Positions 23,779 through 31,877 of a stretch of DNA of 64,000 nucleotides are shown here, piece after piece. The notes beneath the pieces were generated by a model. It was not told the origin of the DNA, made no database searches, and was given only the letters and a program-made list of their open reading frames with translations. This stretch comes from DASUBV01 sp036501025 (GTDB lineage Bacteria > Actinomycetota > Actinomycetes > Streptosporangiales > Streptosporangiaceae). Within the stretch, counting starts at the first letter, position 1. The number at the start of each line of letters is the position of its first letter. The stretch lies in contig DASYBB010000095.1 of assembly GCA_036501025.1 (NCBI GenBank), positions 1 to 64,000 of the forward strand. The letters run 5' to 3'. Both the position numbers and the translations under genes were made by a program.

Positions 23779-26412
23779 TCAGGCGGTGGCCAGCGCGTAT
23801 TCAATGGCGGGCCCGCCGGCGATGGACCGGCCGTAGGCGCAGGCTGCCTCGAACGCCTGGCTGCCGAGGCGTGAGCGCAATGCGGCCCGCGCCTCAGCGG
23901 CGCGCGTGTCGTGCGGCAGGAATGCGTGCAGCCAGCCGCTGCCGTTGTCTTCCAGGAGCGTGCTGGCGGCACCGAGCAGGCGGACTGCGCGCTGCGGGTC
24001 GTCCTCGGGCGTGGCCATCACGGCCAGCCCTTCGAGGTAGTAGGCGGCGCTGGTGTCGTCTCCCGTCTCCGCCGCGAGGGAGAGCCCTTCGGCGAGGTGT
24101 GCCGCCGCGCCGCTCAGGTCGCCCAGGGCCTGGCTGCTGGCGGCCAGGTTGTAGAGCGACATGAGCATTGTGATCCGGTCGGACGCATCGCGGGCCCCGG
24201 TCAGGGCATACGTGAACAGCCAGTGCGCCGCCTGGTCATCTCCCTGGCTCAGCCGGATCTGCCCGAGGAAGTTATGGGCGAAGGCCACGCCCACCAGTTG
24301 CTGGACCCGGTCGGGCCCGGTGAGTTTCTGCGCGCGCAGGTCCCTGAGGACGGCTCGGCTCTGGTCGAGCAGGTCGCTGGCGCTGGCGTCCCGGTGCTGG
24401 AGGGCCCGCAGGCGGCCGAGGACACTGAGGCCCAGGGCGGTGCGCAGCATGTCTCCGGTGTCGCGCAGCAACGGCAGGCTCTGCTCGAGCAGCGCCTGGG
24501 CCCGGTCATGGTCCCCGCTGGCCAGGCTCTCGAAGCCGCCGAAGGCGAGGGCGAGCGCCCGCTGGTGCGGGGCCAGGTGCGCGCTCCTGGCCAGGACGCG
24601 CTGGCTGAAGCGGGCCATCTCGTCGGCGTGGCCCTGGAGCCACCAGTACCGCCACGTCGCCCAGGCCAGGCGGACCGCCGCGTCGGGCGGATCCTGCTCG
24701 GTCAGCCACGACATCGCGGCCGCCAGGTTGCCGTGCTCGGCCTCCAGCCGCCGCAGCCAGGCCAGCTGACCGGTGCCCTGCAGCTCGTCTTCGGCCGGCC
24801 CGGCCAGCGCCGCGTAATAGGCAGCATGCCGATCGTGCACCTCGCGCCAGTCCGCCTCACTGTCGTGCAGGCGCCCCAGCCCGTACTCACGGATCGTCTC
24901 GAGCAGGCGGAAACGCGCCTCGCCGTCACCGGCCGCGGGCTGGACCATGCTGTTGTCTACCAGCGACCCCAGCGCCTCCAGCACCGCCCCGGCCTGGTCC
25001 GGGGCCGCCGCGGCAGCGGCGCCGGCCCGGCCGCAGACCGCTTCTGCGGCGGTGAGGTCGAACGGTGCTGCGAATACCGCCAGCCGGGTGAACAGTGCCT
25101 GCTCGCCCGGAGACAGCAGTTCAAAGCTCCAGTCCAGGGTGTCCTTGAGGGTCCGCTGCCGGGCTGGAAGGTCGCGGGCTCCGCCCGTCAGCACGCCCGT
25201 CCGGCTGCCGAGCCGAGCCAGCAGCGCCGTCGGCGGCAGCAGCCTGACCCGGGCGGCGGCCAGCTCGATGGCCAGCGGCAGACCGTCCAGCCGGCGGCAG
25301 ATCTCCGCGACGGCCGCGGCGTTGCCCGAGGTCAGCTCGAACCCCGGGGCCACGGCGCGCGCCCGCTCGGTAAACAGCCGCACCGCGGCGTACTGGTCCA
25401 TCGCCCCCACATCCGGCGGGCCGGCATCCGGGACGGCGAGGGCGGGCACCGGGAACTCGTGCTCGCCGCGCAGCCGCAGCACCGTCCGGCTGGTCACCAG
25501 CGCCACCAGGCCCGGTGCGGTGCTCAGCAGTTCGGCCACCAGCGGCGCTGCCCCCAGCGCCTGCTCGAAGTTGTCCAGCACCAGCAAGAGCCGCCGGGCC
25601 TGCAGATACGACGTGAGGTCGGTGCTCAGCCTCGCGCCCGAGGTGTTCAGGGGCAGCGCCGCCGCGATCGCATCTGCCACCCCGGCGGCCCGCACCGAGC
25701 CGAGGTCCGCGAAGCGCGCACCGTCCTCGAACCGCGGCTCGAGCCGCCGCGCGACGTCCACCGCCAGCCTGCTCTTCCCGATGCCGCCCGGCCCGGTGAG
25801 AGTGACCAGCCGGGCACCGTCCCGGACCAGCAGGTCTTCCACCGCCCTGGCTTCGTGATCGCGGCCGATCAGCGGCGTGGCCGGCGCCGGCAGTGACCGG
25901 GCCGGCGGCGCCGCGTCCGCCAGGTCACGCGACCGGGCGATCTCGAAGCGCTCGCTCAACAGCACCGCCAGGTCGTTTTCGACCAGGCCCGTCAGTTCCG
26001 TCGCAGCCGAGAACTGCTGGTACGAGACGCCCGCCTCGGCCTTGATCCCGGCCAGCATCTCGGCCAGGCGCCGCTCTCGCTGCGGCGCTGGCGACTTGAC
26101 GTAAATCAGCCGGGGCAGCCCGGCCGAGAGCAGGTACTCGTCCTCCAGGCCGGACGTCGTCTCCCCCGGCGCGACCCAGCCGTAGCTCTGCCAGTACACG
26201 CCAATGAAGATCTGACTTTGGGCCAGGTAATCCCGGTACACCCGTCGCGGCGGGTGCGGCCGGGCACCCAGCTCGAACATCACCGGCACCAGCCGCAGCG
26301 AACTCACCGCATCCCGGACCGCCTGCCGCTCAGCAGCCAGTTCTTTCAGCGTGGAGCTCACAAACACCCGCACCCGCTGATCTGGCGTCCGGATCACTCC
26401 GGTCTCAGCCAC
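23779..26412 (-). CDS. DUF4062-STAND NTPase-TPR protein (copy 1)
   Basis: 877 residues in three parts. (1) DUF4062 at about 12-160: VRVFVSSTLKELAAERQAVRDAV, MFELGARPHPPRRVYRDYLAQSQIFIGVYW, GLEDEYLLS. (2) STAND/AfsR-type NTPase at about 180-490: Walker A GPGGIGKS (207-214), Walker B LLLVLDNFEQ (275-284), sensor TSRT (307-310), GLPLAIEL (377-384) and a winged-helix segment. (3) Helical TPR-like repeats to the end. The architecture fits a sensor switch: repeats detect a ligand, the NTPase oligomerises, and DUF4062 is the effector or adaptor. Related NLR-like proteins act in phage defence or secondary-metabolism control; neither is shown here. The start is GTG with GAGGTGA upstream. A striking operator lies 129-178 bp upstream. 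A paralogue is at 59235-61826. Confidence 0.85.
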   Translation of the reverse strand: MAETGVIRTPDQRVRVFVSSTLKELAAERQAVRDAVSSLRLVPVMFELGARPHPPRRVYRDYLAQSQIFIGVYWQSYGWVAPGETTSGLEDEYLLSAGLPRLIYVKSPAPQRERRLAEMLAGIKAEAGVSYQQFSAATELTGLVENDLAVLLSERFEIARSRDLADAAPPARSLPAPATPLIGRDHEARAVEDLLVRDGARLVTLTGPGGIGKSRLAVDVARRLEPRFEDGARFADLGSVRAAGVADAIAAALPLNTSGARLSTDLTSYLQARRLLLVLDNFEQALGAAPLVAELLSTAPGLVALVTSRTVLRLRGEHEFPVPALAVPDAGPPDVGAMDQYAAVRLFTERARAVAPGFELTSGNAAAVAEICRRLDGLPLAIELAAARVRLLPPTALLARLGSRTGVLTGGARDLPARQRTLKDTLDWSFELLSPGEQALFTRLAVFAAPFDLTAAEAVCGRAGAAAAAAPDQAGAVLEALGSLVDNSMVQPAAGDGEARFRLLETIREYGLGRLHDSEADWREVHDRHAAYYAALAGPAEDELQGTGQLAWLRRLEAEHGNLAAAMSWLTEQDPPDAAVRLAWATWRYWWLQGHADEMARFSQRVLARSAHLAPHQRALALAFGGFESLASGDHDRAQALLEQSLPLLRDTGDMLRTALGLSVLGRLRALQHRDASASDLLDQSRAVLRDLRAQKLTGPDRVQQLVGVAFAHNFLGQIRLSQGDDQAAHWLFTYALTGARDASDRITMLMSLYNLAASSQALGDLSGAAAHLAEGLSLAAETGDDTSAAYYLEGLAVMATPEDDPQRAVRLLGAASTLLEDNGSGWLHAFLPHDTRAAEARAALRSRLGSQAFEAACAYGRSIAGGPAIEYALATA

Positions 26413-26775
26413 GAAACATCACCTCGGCCACGGCCCCCGCCGGCCGACCCGCGGCAAGCCACAGACCCGCTAGAACTCTGGTCGGCGTGCTCGCCGGCCA
26501 CCGCATGGCACGGACCTGGGTGCGGATTGCGACCGCCGCTAAAGGTCTGATCTCAGGACCTTTAACTAAAGGTCTACCATGCAGACCTTTAACCCAGGCA
26601 TGACAACAGCCCCAGGCACAGCCCCCACCGGAGGCGTGGAGGTCATGCCCGCGATGACGCGTCGGCAATCCTGGCGGGCTGTGCGCCGCCGGGCCTGCCG
26701 GGCGGGCCGGCTGTACGTTGCGTGACCCGGCGCCCGGTCGTCGCGGTGCGGGGGTCCGGCAGTCGGCGGCCTGCA
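26413..26775. other. Intergenic region upstream of DUF4062-STAND copy 1
   Basis: 363 bp between two minus-strand genes (topoisomerase IB upstream, DUF4062-STAND downstream). It contains the AAAGGTC operator cluster at 26541-26590; no gene is recognisable. The cluster could also serve as terminator hairpins for the topoisomerase transcript, but four regularly alternating half-sites favour protein binding. Confidence 0.5.
26541..26590. promoter_or_regulatory. Four-half-site AAAGGTC operator cluster
   Basis: AAAGGTC half-sites alternate in orientation: forward at 26541-26547, reverse GACCTTT at 26557-26563, forward at 26568-26574 and reverse at 26584-26590. The second pair has perfect 8-bp arms (AAAGGTCT / AGACCTTT, 7-nt spacer), and the two inner sites form GACCTTTA-AC-TAAAGGTC. 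It is the most AT-rich spot in the gap and probably holds the promoter and repressor sites of the DUF4062-STAND gene. Confidence 0.7.
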
Positions 26776-27813
26776 TCAGGCCGGGGTGGTCGCGAGCAGG
26801 GCGGCGACGGCGGCCTCGGCCTGCGGGGACGCGGGCAGCTCCGGCGGGAGCACCGGGATGCCCGGCAGCTCGCCGTGCGCCTCGTACCGGCTGATCAGCC
26901 CGGGGTCGACGTACGAGCTGCGGGCGACCGTCGGGGTGTCGCCGAGCCATTCGGCCACCTCGCGGATGCCGGCCGCGATGACGCGCCTGCGCGCCCGCTC
27001 CGTCGCGGCCGGGTCGGCGCTGGCCAGGGCCAGCGCCATCAGCACGGTGGCGTTCCAGGTCCGGAACTCCTTGGCCGTGAAGTGCGCCCCGGCCCGGCCC
27101 GCGATGTAGCCGCTCACGTCCCGCGAGTGCAGCGGGTGCCAGGCGCCGCCGCGGGCGTAGCAGAACAGCGTGTCCAGGCCGTTGTCGCTGCTGAGCAGCG
27201 CCGCGACGGTGGGCACGACGGCCGGGTCGGTGACGGTGACCTCGCGGTGCTTGCCCTCCTTGGCGATGTAGTCGAACCGCAGCCCGTCGCCGGTCACCGT
27301 CACGTGCTCCTTGAGCAGCGTGGTGGCGCCGTAGTGGTGGTCCAGCTCGGCGTACTTCTCGCCGCCGATCCGGAACAGGCCCAGGTCGATCAGCCGGACC
27401 ACGCCGGCCGCGACCCGGTCGAGGTCGAGGTCGCCGCGGCCCAGGTCGGCCGCGGCGGCCGTGCGCAGCCCGGGCAGGGCGCCGGCGAAGCGCAGCATGT
27501 GCGCGAACTTCTGCGCGTCCCGCTGCTCGCGCCACAGCTGGTGGTAGCGGTACTGGGTGCGGCCGCGGCTGTCGACGCCGGTCGCCTGGATGTGCCCGAG
27601 CGGGTCCGGCGAGATCCAGACGCGGGTCCAGGCGGGCGGGATGGCCAGCGCCTTGATCCGCAGCAGCGTGCCCGGCTCGGTGACCGGCGCCCCGGACGGG
27701 TCGAGGTAGGCCATGCCGCCGGGGCCGCGCTGCCGGGTGATGCCCGGCACGCGCGTGTCGCTGCGGACCAGGCCGCGGACGGCGGCGGCCTGCGGCGCCA
27801 GGTCCTCACTCAT
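26776..27813 (-). CDS. DNA topoisomerase IB (poxvirus/bacterial type)
   Basis: 345 residues; relaxes supercoils by a tyrosine 3'-phosphate intermediate. The N-terminal domain contains GITRQRGPGGMAYLDPSG, IPPAWTRVWISPDPLGHIQATGVDSRGRTQYRYHQLWRE. The catalytic domain (about 110-330) contains LFRIGGEKYAELDHHYGATTLLKEHV, with the first active-site Arg and Lys, FDYIAKEGK, and AGAHFTAKEFRTWNATVL. The Tyr in ARSSYVDPGLI is the expected nucleophile. The length agrees with bacterial TopIB (about 340). ATG at 27813 is right before the conserved domain. Divergent from the VOC gene. Confidence 0.92.
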   Translation of the reverse strand: MSEDLAPQAAAVRGLVRSDTRVPGITRQRGPGGMAYLDPSGAPVTEPGTLLRIKALAIPPAWTRVWISPDPLGHIQATGVDSRGRTQYRYHQLWREQRDAQKFAHMLRFAGALPGLRTAAAADLGRGDLDLDRVAAGVVRLIDLGLFRIGGEKYAELDHHYGATTLLKEHVTVTGDGLRFDYIAKEGKHREVTVTDPAVVPTVAALLSSDNGLDTLFCYARGGAWHPLHSRDVSGYIAGRAGAHFTAKEFRTWNATVLMALALASADPAATERARRRVIAAGIREVAEWLGDTPTVARSSYVDPGLISRYEAHGELPGIPVLPPELPASPQAEAAVAALLATTPA

Positions 27814-27942
27814 AGTGAGCCAGGGTAGCCGCAGCGATCGGCGCGCTGAGGAACCCCTATTCGCGCGGCGGATCAGCCCGGCAGGATTAGACTCCCCGGC
27901 GACTCGCCTCAGGGCGTGAGACCCCACTAGTGGAGGTGCCAG

Positions 27943-28392
27943 ATGGCCGAGTTCCCCCCCGAGGACATTGTGCTGGCCCACTTCATCGTCACCGACGATG
28001 TCGAGCGCTCCCGTCGCTTCTACACCGAGGTCCTCGGCGGCCGGCTGGCCTTCTCCGGGGACGTGACCTACGTCGCGCTGTCCAACAGCTGGATCATCAT
28101 CAATGTCGGCGGCGGCCCGACCGACGACAAGCCCGAGGTCACCCTGGAGACGCCGCCCGATCCCGACCGGGTCAGCAGCTTCCTCAACATCCGGGTCCGG
28201 GACATCCACGCCGTGTACGCCGAGTGGAGCGCCCGGGGCGCGCACTTCCTGACCGAGCCGAAGCAGCACCAGTACGAGATCCGCTGCTACATCCGCGACC
28301 CCGACGGTCACCTGATCGAGGTGGGCCAGACGACGGACTTCGAGGGTGACTGGTCGCCCGCGCAGTGGCCGTCCGGCGCGCCCCGGTCATGA
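27943..28392 (+). CDS. VOC-family (glyoxalase/bleomycin-resistance-like) protein
   Basis: 149 residues. A single vicinal-oxygen-chelate domain: IVLAHFIVTDDVERSRRFYTEVLGGRLAF for the first beta-alpha unit, and VSSFLNIRVRDIHAVYAEWSARGAHFL and EIRCYIRDPDGHLIEVGQ for the second. The His in AHFIV and the Glu in LIEVG occupy typical metal-ligand positions. Members are dioxygenases, isomerases or drug-binding proteins; the role here is unknown. ATG at 27943 follows GGAGG (27930-27934) by 8 nt. It overlaps the next gene by 4 nt (ATGA), so the product is co-translated with a putative F420-linked reductase. Confidence 0.85.
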   Translation: MAEFPPEDIVLAHFIVTDDVERSRRFYTEVLGGRLAFSGDVTYVALSNSWIIINVGGGPTDDKPEVTLETPPDPDRVSSFLNIRVRDIHAVYAEWSARGAHFLTEPKQHQYEIRCYIRDPDGHLIEVGQTTDFEGDWSPAQWPSGAPRS

Positions 28393-29024
28393 CCACCGCG
28401 GTCATCGGCACGGGCGGGATCGGGTCGGTCATCGCCCGCGCGCTCGCCTCCGGCGGCGAGCCCCTGCGGCTCGCCAGCGCCGACCGTGAGTCGGCCCGGA
28501 AGCTGGCCGCGGGGATCAGCCCGGCCGCAGTCGCCGCCGCTGACAACACCGACGCGCTGCGGGGCGCGAGTGCCGTCGTCCTCGCGCTGCGGTTCACCGC
28601 GCTGGAGGGCGTGATCGCCGAGATCGCCGGCTCGCTGGCCGGCCGGGTCGTCGTCGTCCCGAGCAACCCGGTCGGCCTCGATGCGCACGGCAGCGTCGTG
28701 CGACTGCTGCCGGACGGGCAGGTGGCAGGCGAGGTCATAGCGGGGTGGCTGCCGGCCGGAGCGCACCTGGCCATGGCGTTCGGATCCTTGTCCGGCGATC
28801 TCTTCGCGCCCGCTGCCCACCGGTCTCCGGAGCCGGCGGTCCTGTTTTACGCGGCCGACGACGACCAGGCCCGCGAGGAAGCCGAGCGGCTGATCCGGAT
28901 GGCCGGCTTCGAGCCGGCCCGGGCCGGCGGCATCGATCAGTCCGGCCGCCTTGAGGCAGGCGGCGACCTGCACGATCGCGTCGTCGGCCCCGCGGAGGCA
29001 CGGTCACTGATCAGCGGGGCCTGA
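28389..29024 (+). CDS. NADPH-dependent F420 reductase-like oxidoreductase
   Basis: 211 residues. It begins with a Rossmann strand MTTAVIGTGGIGSVIARALASGGEPLRLASAD (GTGGIG dinucleotide loop), then AVVLALRFTALEGVIAEI and VVVVPSNPVG, and ends with the short domain typical of the NADP/F420 oxidoreductase (Npd) family, which includes many F420-independent homologues. AMAFGSLSGDLFAP is the conserved mid region. The ATG at 28389 overlaps the VOC stop (ATGA). Predicted cytosolic. Whether it uses F420 cannot be told from sequence. Three GATCAGCGG repeats begin at its very 3' end. Confidence 0.8.
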   Translation: MTTAVIGTGGIGSVIARALASGGEPLRLASADRESARKLAAGISPAAVAAADNTDALRGASAVVLALRFTALEGVIAEIAGSLAGRVVVVPSNPVGLDAHGSVVRLLPDGQVAGEVIAGWLPAGAHLAMAFGSLSGDLFAPAAHRSPEPAVLFYAADDDQAREEAERLIRMAGFEPARAGGIDQSGRLEAGGDLHDRVVGPAEARSLISGA

Positions 29025-29059
29025 TCAGCGGTGACTGACCTGCGGTGACGGATCAGCGG
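29009..29059 (+). repeat. GATCAGCGG direct repeats at hydrolase-remnant junction
   Basis: GATCAGCGG occurs at 29009-29017, 29023-29031 and 29051-29059, with GGTGAC copies between. The repeats sit exactly where an intact gene ends and a hydrolase fragment begins, so they may mark a recombination-generated deletion. Confidence 0.6.
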
Positions 29060-29461
29060 CGGCCTCCACCCCGAGATGACCGCCGGCGGCGGGGCCGACG
29101 GCGGGCAGCTCGCCGGCAGCGTGTACCACCGGGCCTACCAGGCCGTCGCGCCCGACCCCGGGCAGTGGCCGGCCCTGGTGGCGAAGGTCCTCGACCTCGA
29201 CGCCCAGCCCCAGGACTGGCCGGCCGGGCAGGTCGCCGCGATCGCCGTGCCGGTCATGCTGATCGTGGCCGACAACGACGTCGTCCGGCTGGAGCGCGCC
29301 GTGGAGATGACCCGCCTGCTCGGCGGCGGCATCGCGGGCGACCTGCACGGCATCCCGACGCGCGCCTCGCCGTCGTGCCCGGAACCACCCATACCGGGCT
29401 GTGTGACCGCGCCGCCTGGGTGGTCCCGATGATCGAAGAATTTCTCGATGACAGGAAATGA
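29050..29461 (+). pseudogene. Alpha/beta-hydrolase C-terminal remnant with frameshift
   Basis: Read in the frame beginning near 29052, the text GGLHPEMTAGGG, YHRAYQAVAPDPGQWPALVAKVLDL, AAIAVPVMLIVADNDVVRLERAVEMTRLLGGGIAGDLHGIP matches the second half of a ~270-residue alpha/beta hydrolase. At about 29355 the homology moves to another frame and continues as ARLAVVPGTTHTGLCDRAAWVVPMIEEFL to the TGA at 29461, consistent with loss of one base. The N-terminal half with the nucleophile elbow is absent. The terminal TGA overlaps the ATG of the next gene. Not functional as a hydrolase. Confidence 0.75.
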
Positions 29462-31713
29462 GAGCGATATCAGAGAATGCAGCTGCTAATCATTCCGTAA
29501 TGGGCAGGGACGGGCATTCCGCGCATCCGGTGAACTCCGCCCGCGCGGCCGGCCCGCCGTTTGAGGCGGCCCGGGGGGCCGGCAATCATGCGCTAATGGA
29601 GCGGACGCGGATATTGCCCGGCCGGCAGCTCTCTACGGTGGCGCGCCGTGCGCACGAGCCACTGCGATCAGGCCCGCTGGCCGGCCGCTATCCGGCGGCA
29701 GCGGCTATGGTCATCCTGTTCCTGGTGCCGTACCTGGGCCTGTCATCCGCCCTGGCGCCGCTGAACCCGATTATCGCCGCGCAGCTGCACATGAGCCCGC
29801 AGACGGTCAGCCTGGCCACCGGCCTGGCGAATGCCGCCTATGCCTTCGGCACCGTGCTGGCCGTGCAGCTCGCCCAGCTCCTGCCGCAGCGGCGGATGAT
29901 GATTGTCTACGGCAGCCTGCTGGTTATCGGCTCGATCCTGGCCGCCTCGGCGACCGGCGCCGGGATGTTCATCGCCGGGCACATCCTGCAGGGCCTGTTC
30001 ACCAGCATGCTGCTGATCGCGGCGGCGCCGCCGCTGTTCCTCGGCTTCCCGGTGTCCAAGCTGCGCCCGACGGCGGTAGTCCTGAACCTGTGCATCTTCG
30101 GGGCCGTCGCCGCAGGCCCGCTCGTCGGCGGCGCCCAGGCCTCGTTCCACGCCTGGCGGCCGCTATTCTGGATCGTGGCCGGCATTGCCGCGCTCGGCCT
30201 GCTCCTGTCGCTGCTGACGTTCCAGGACGCGCCGGCCGCTGACCCCACCGCCCCGCGCGACGGCCTGGCCCTGGGCCTCGCCGCGGCCGGCGCGGTCGCG
30301 GCGTTCTGGGGCGTGTCAGAGCTGACCTCCCACCGGTTCCTGGATCCGGTGGTCGTGGTCCCGACGCTCGTCGGGCTGCTGCTCATCGTCACCTTGTGGG
30401 TCTACCAGTACCGCGCCCGGCATCCCCTGCTGACGCTGCGCAGCCTGACCGGCACGATCCCGGTGAGCGGGATCGTGTCCGCCGTGCTCGCCGCGGCCGC
30501 GGCGACGTCGGCCATCGCGCTCACGGCGACCGTGCTGGCCCCGCTGCACTCCCCGCTGAACACCGGGCTGCTGTTCGTGCCGGAACTGGCCGCGGCGGTA
30601 ATCGCGGCGATCGCCTTCGGCCTGGTGTTCCGCACCCACCTGATCCACTACTACGTGCTGACCGGCCTGGCCTTCCTGGCCGCGGGGGTCCTCGTCCTCC
30701 GCTCCGCGATCCCGCCGACGACCACGCTCACCCTGGTCGGCTCGGGGCTGGTCGGCATCGGCATCGGCGCCTCGGTGACCCCGGCGCTGTTCCTGGTCGG
30801 CTTCTCGGTGCGCTCCGCCGCGATCCAGCGCGTCTTCGCGATCCTCGAGCTGCTCCGGGCCGTCGCCGCCTTCATGATCGCGCCCATCCTGCTGCATGTC
30901 GCCACCACGCTGACCGGCACCGCGACGCCGGCCATGAACACCGCCCTGTGGATCTGCTTCGGGCTGGCCGGCGGCGGAGCGCTGATCTTCGCGGTCCTGT
31001 ACCTGCTCGGCGGGGTGCGGCCCGCCGCCCCGGACCTGACGCTGTGGATGGGCGGCCAGGAGGCGGCCTGGGATTCCCCGGCGCTGCTCGCCGCCGTCCG
31101 CGGCGGCCCGGCCCGGCGGGCGCCGACCCTGCGGCCGGCCCGGGCCTTCTCCCGCGCGGCCAGCGGCAGCCGGGCCGCCGCGGCGCACGCCGCGCATCCG
31201 CGCGGCGGCCCGGGCGTCGGCCCGGTGCTGTTCGCCTATGACGGCTCCGACGTGGCCAAGGCCGCGATAGCCGAGGCCGGCCACCAGCTGCCCGCCCGGC
31301 GCCCGGCGGTCGTCCTCACGGTATGGCGCACGTTCAACGTCGGCTTCATCCCCGAGCCCGGCGCGCAGTTCGATGCCGCCTGCGGCGGCGACGTCGGCCA
31401 GGCGGCCGAGCAGACCGCCGCGCACGGGGCGACGCTGGCGGAGGCGGCCGGGTTCCGGGCGCAGGCCACGGCGGCCGAGGGGGCGCCCGCCTGGAAGGCG
31501 ATCATCGACGCCGCCGACGACCACGACGCCAGCCTGATCGTCCTGGGCTCCCACCGTCACTCCGGGCTCGGCGGCCTGGTCGCCGGGAGCGTCGCCAGTG
31601 ACGTCGCGTCCCGCTCGGAGCGGCCCGTGCTGATCATCCACCGCCACGGCGAGGAGGACTCCCCCCAGCCCGAGCTGTCGGCCGTGGGCGGCTCGTCCGG
31701 CGGCAGCGACTAG
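29458..31713 (+). CDS. MFS-type transporter fused to a C-terminal UspA domain
   Basis: 751 residues. Residues about 75-520 form a 12-14-segment major facilitator: AAAMVILFLVPYLGLSSALAPLNPIIAAQL, VSLATGLANAAYAFGTVLAVQLAQLLPQRR, GHILQGLFTSMLLIAAAPPLFLGFP and so on. A ~70-residue Ala/Arg linker leads to a UspA domain (about 580-735) starting VGPVLFAYDGSD and ending LIVLGSHRHSGLGGLVAGSVASDVASRSERPVLIIH, with the G-x2-G-x9-G-S nucleotide motif, so it should bind ATP on the cytoplasmic side. Export of a small molecule gated by an ATP-sensing domain is plausible. The start is uncertain: ATG 29458 overlaps the remnant's TGA, while ATG 29596 would remove 46 non-conserved residues. Confidence 0.85.
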   Translation: MRAISENAAANHSVMGRDGHSAHPVNSARAAGPPFEAARGAGNHALMERTRILPGRQLSTVARRAHEPLRSGPLAGRYPAAAAMVILFLVPYLGLSSALAPLNPIIAAQLHMSPQTVSLATGLANAAYAFGTVLAVQLAQLLPQRRMMIVYGSLLVIGSILAASATGAGMFIAGHILQGLFTSMLLIAAAPPLFLGFPVSKLRPTAVVLNLCIFGAVAAGPLVGGAQASFHAWRPLFWIVAGIAALGLLLSLLTFQDAPAADPTAPRDGLALGLAAAGAVAAFWGVSELTSHRFLDPVVVVPTLVGLLLIVTLWVYQYRARHPLLTLRSLTGTIPVSGIVSAVLAAAAATSAIALTATVLAPLHSPLNTGLLFVPELAAAVIAAIAFGLVFRTHLIHYYVLTGLAFLAAGVLVLRSAIPPTTTLTLVGSGLVGIGIGASVTPALFLVGFSVRSAAIQRVFAILELLRAVAAFMIAPILLHVATTLTGTATPAMNTALWICFGLAGGGALIFAVLYLLGGVRPAAPDLTLWMGGQEAAWDSPALLAAVRGGPARRAPTLRPARAFSRAASGSRAAAAHAAHPRGGPGVGPVLFAYDGSDVAKAAIAEAGHQLPARRPAVVLTVWRTFNVGFIPEPGAQFDAACGGDVGQAAEQTAAHGATLAEAAGFRAQATAAEGAPAWKAIIDAADDHDASLIVLGSHRHSGLGGLVAGSVASDVASRSERPVLIIHRHGEEDSPQPELSAVGGSSGGSD

Positions 31714-31877
31714 CAGGACGCGCGGCCGGCGCATACGATCGTGCTGGCGCGTGGGGCGCCTCCTGGTCCGCGGAAAGGGCTGAGCCCACCCATTGACGGG
31801 CAGCGCGACAGCGTCACCGTTCTGATCCTCCTTTCGACCGGCGCCGCGGACCGGCCGGGACGCGAAAGGAGGCTGCG

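Noticed and set aside
27814..28311. N-terminal extension of topoisomerase IB
   Set aside because: The extra residues lie opposite the VOC gene and have no similarity to topoisomerases; the ATG at 27813 gives the normal length.
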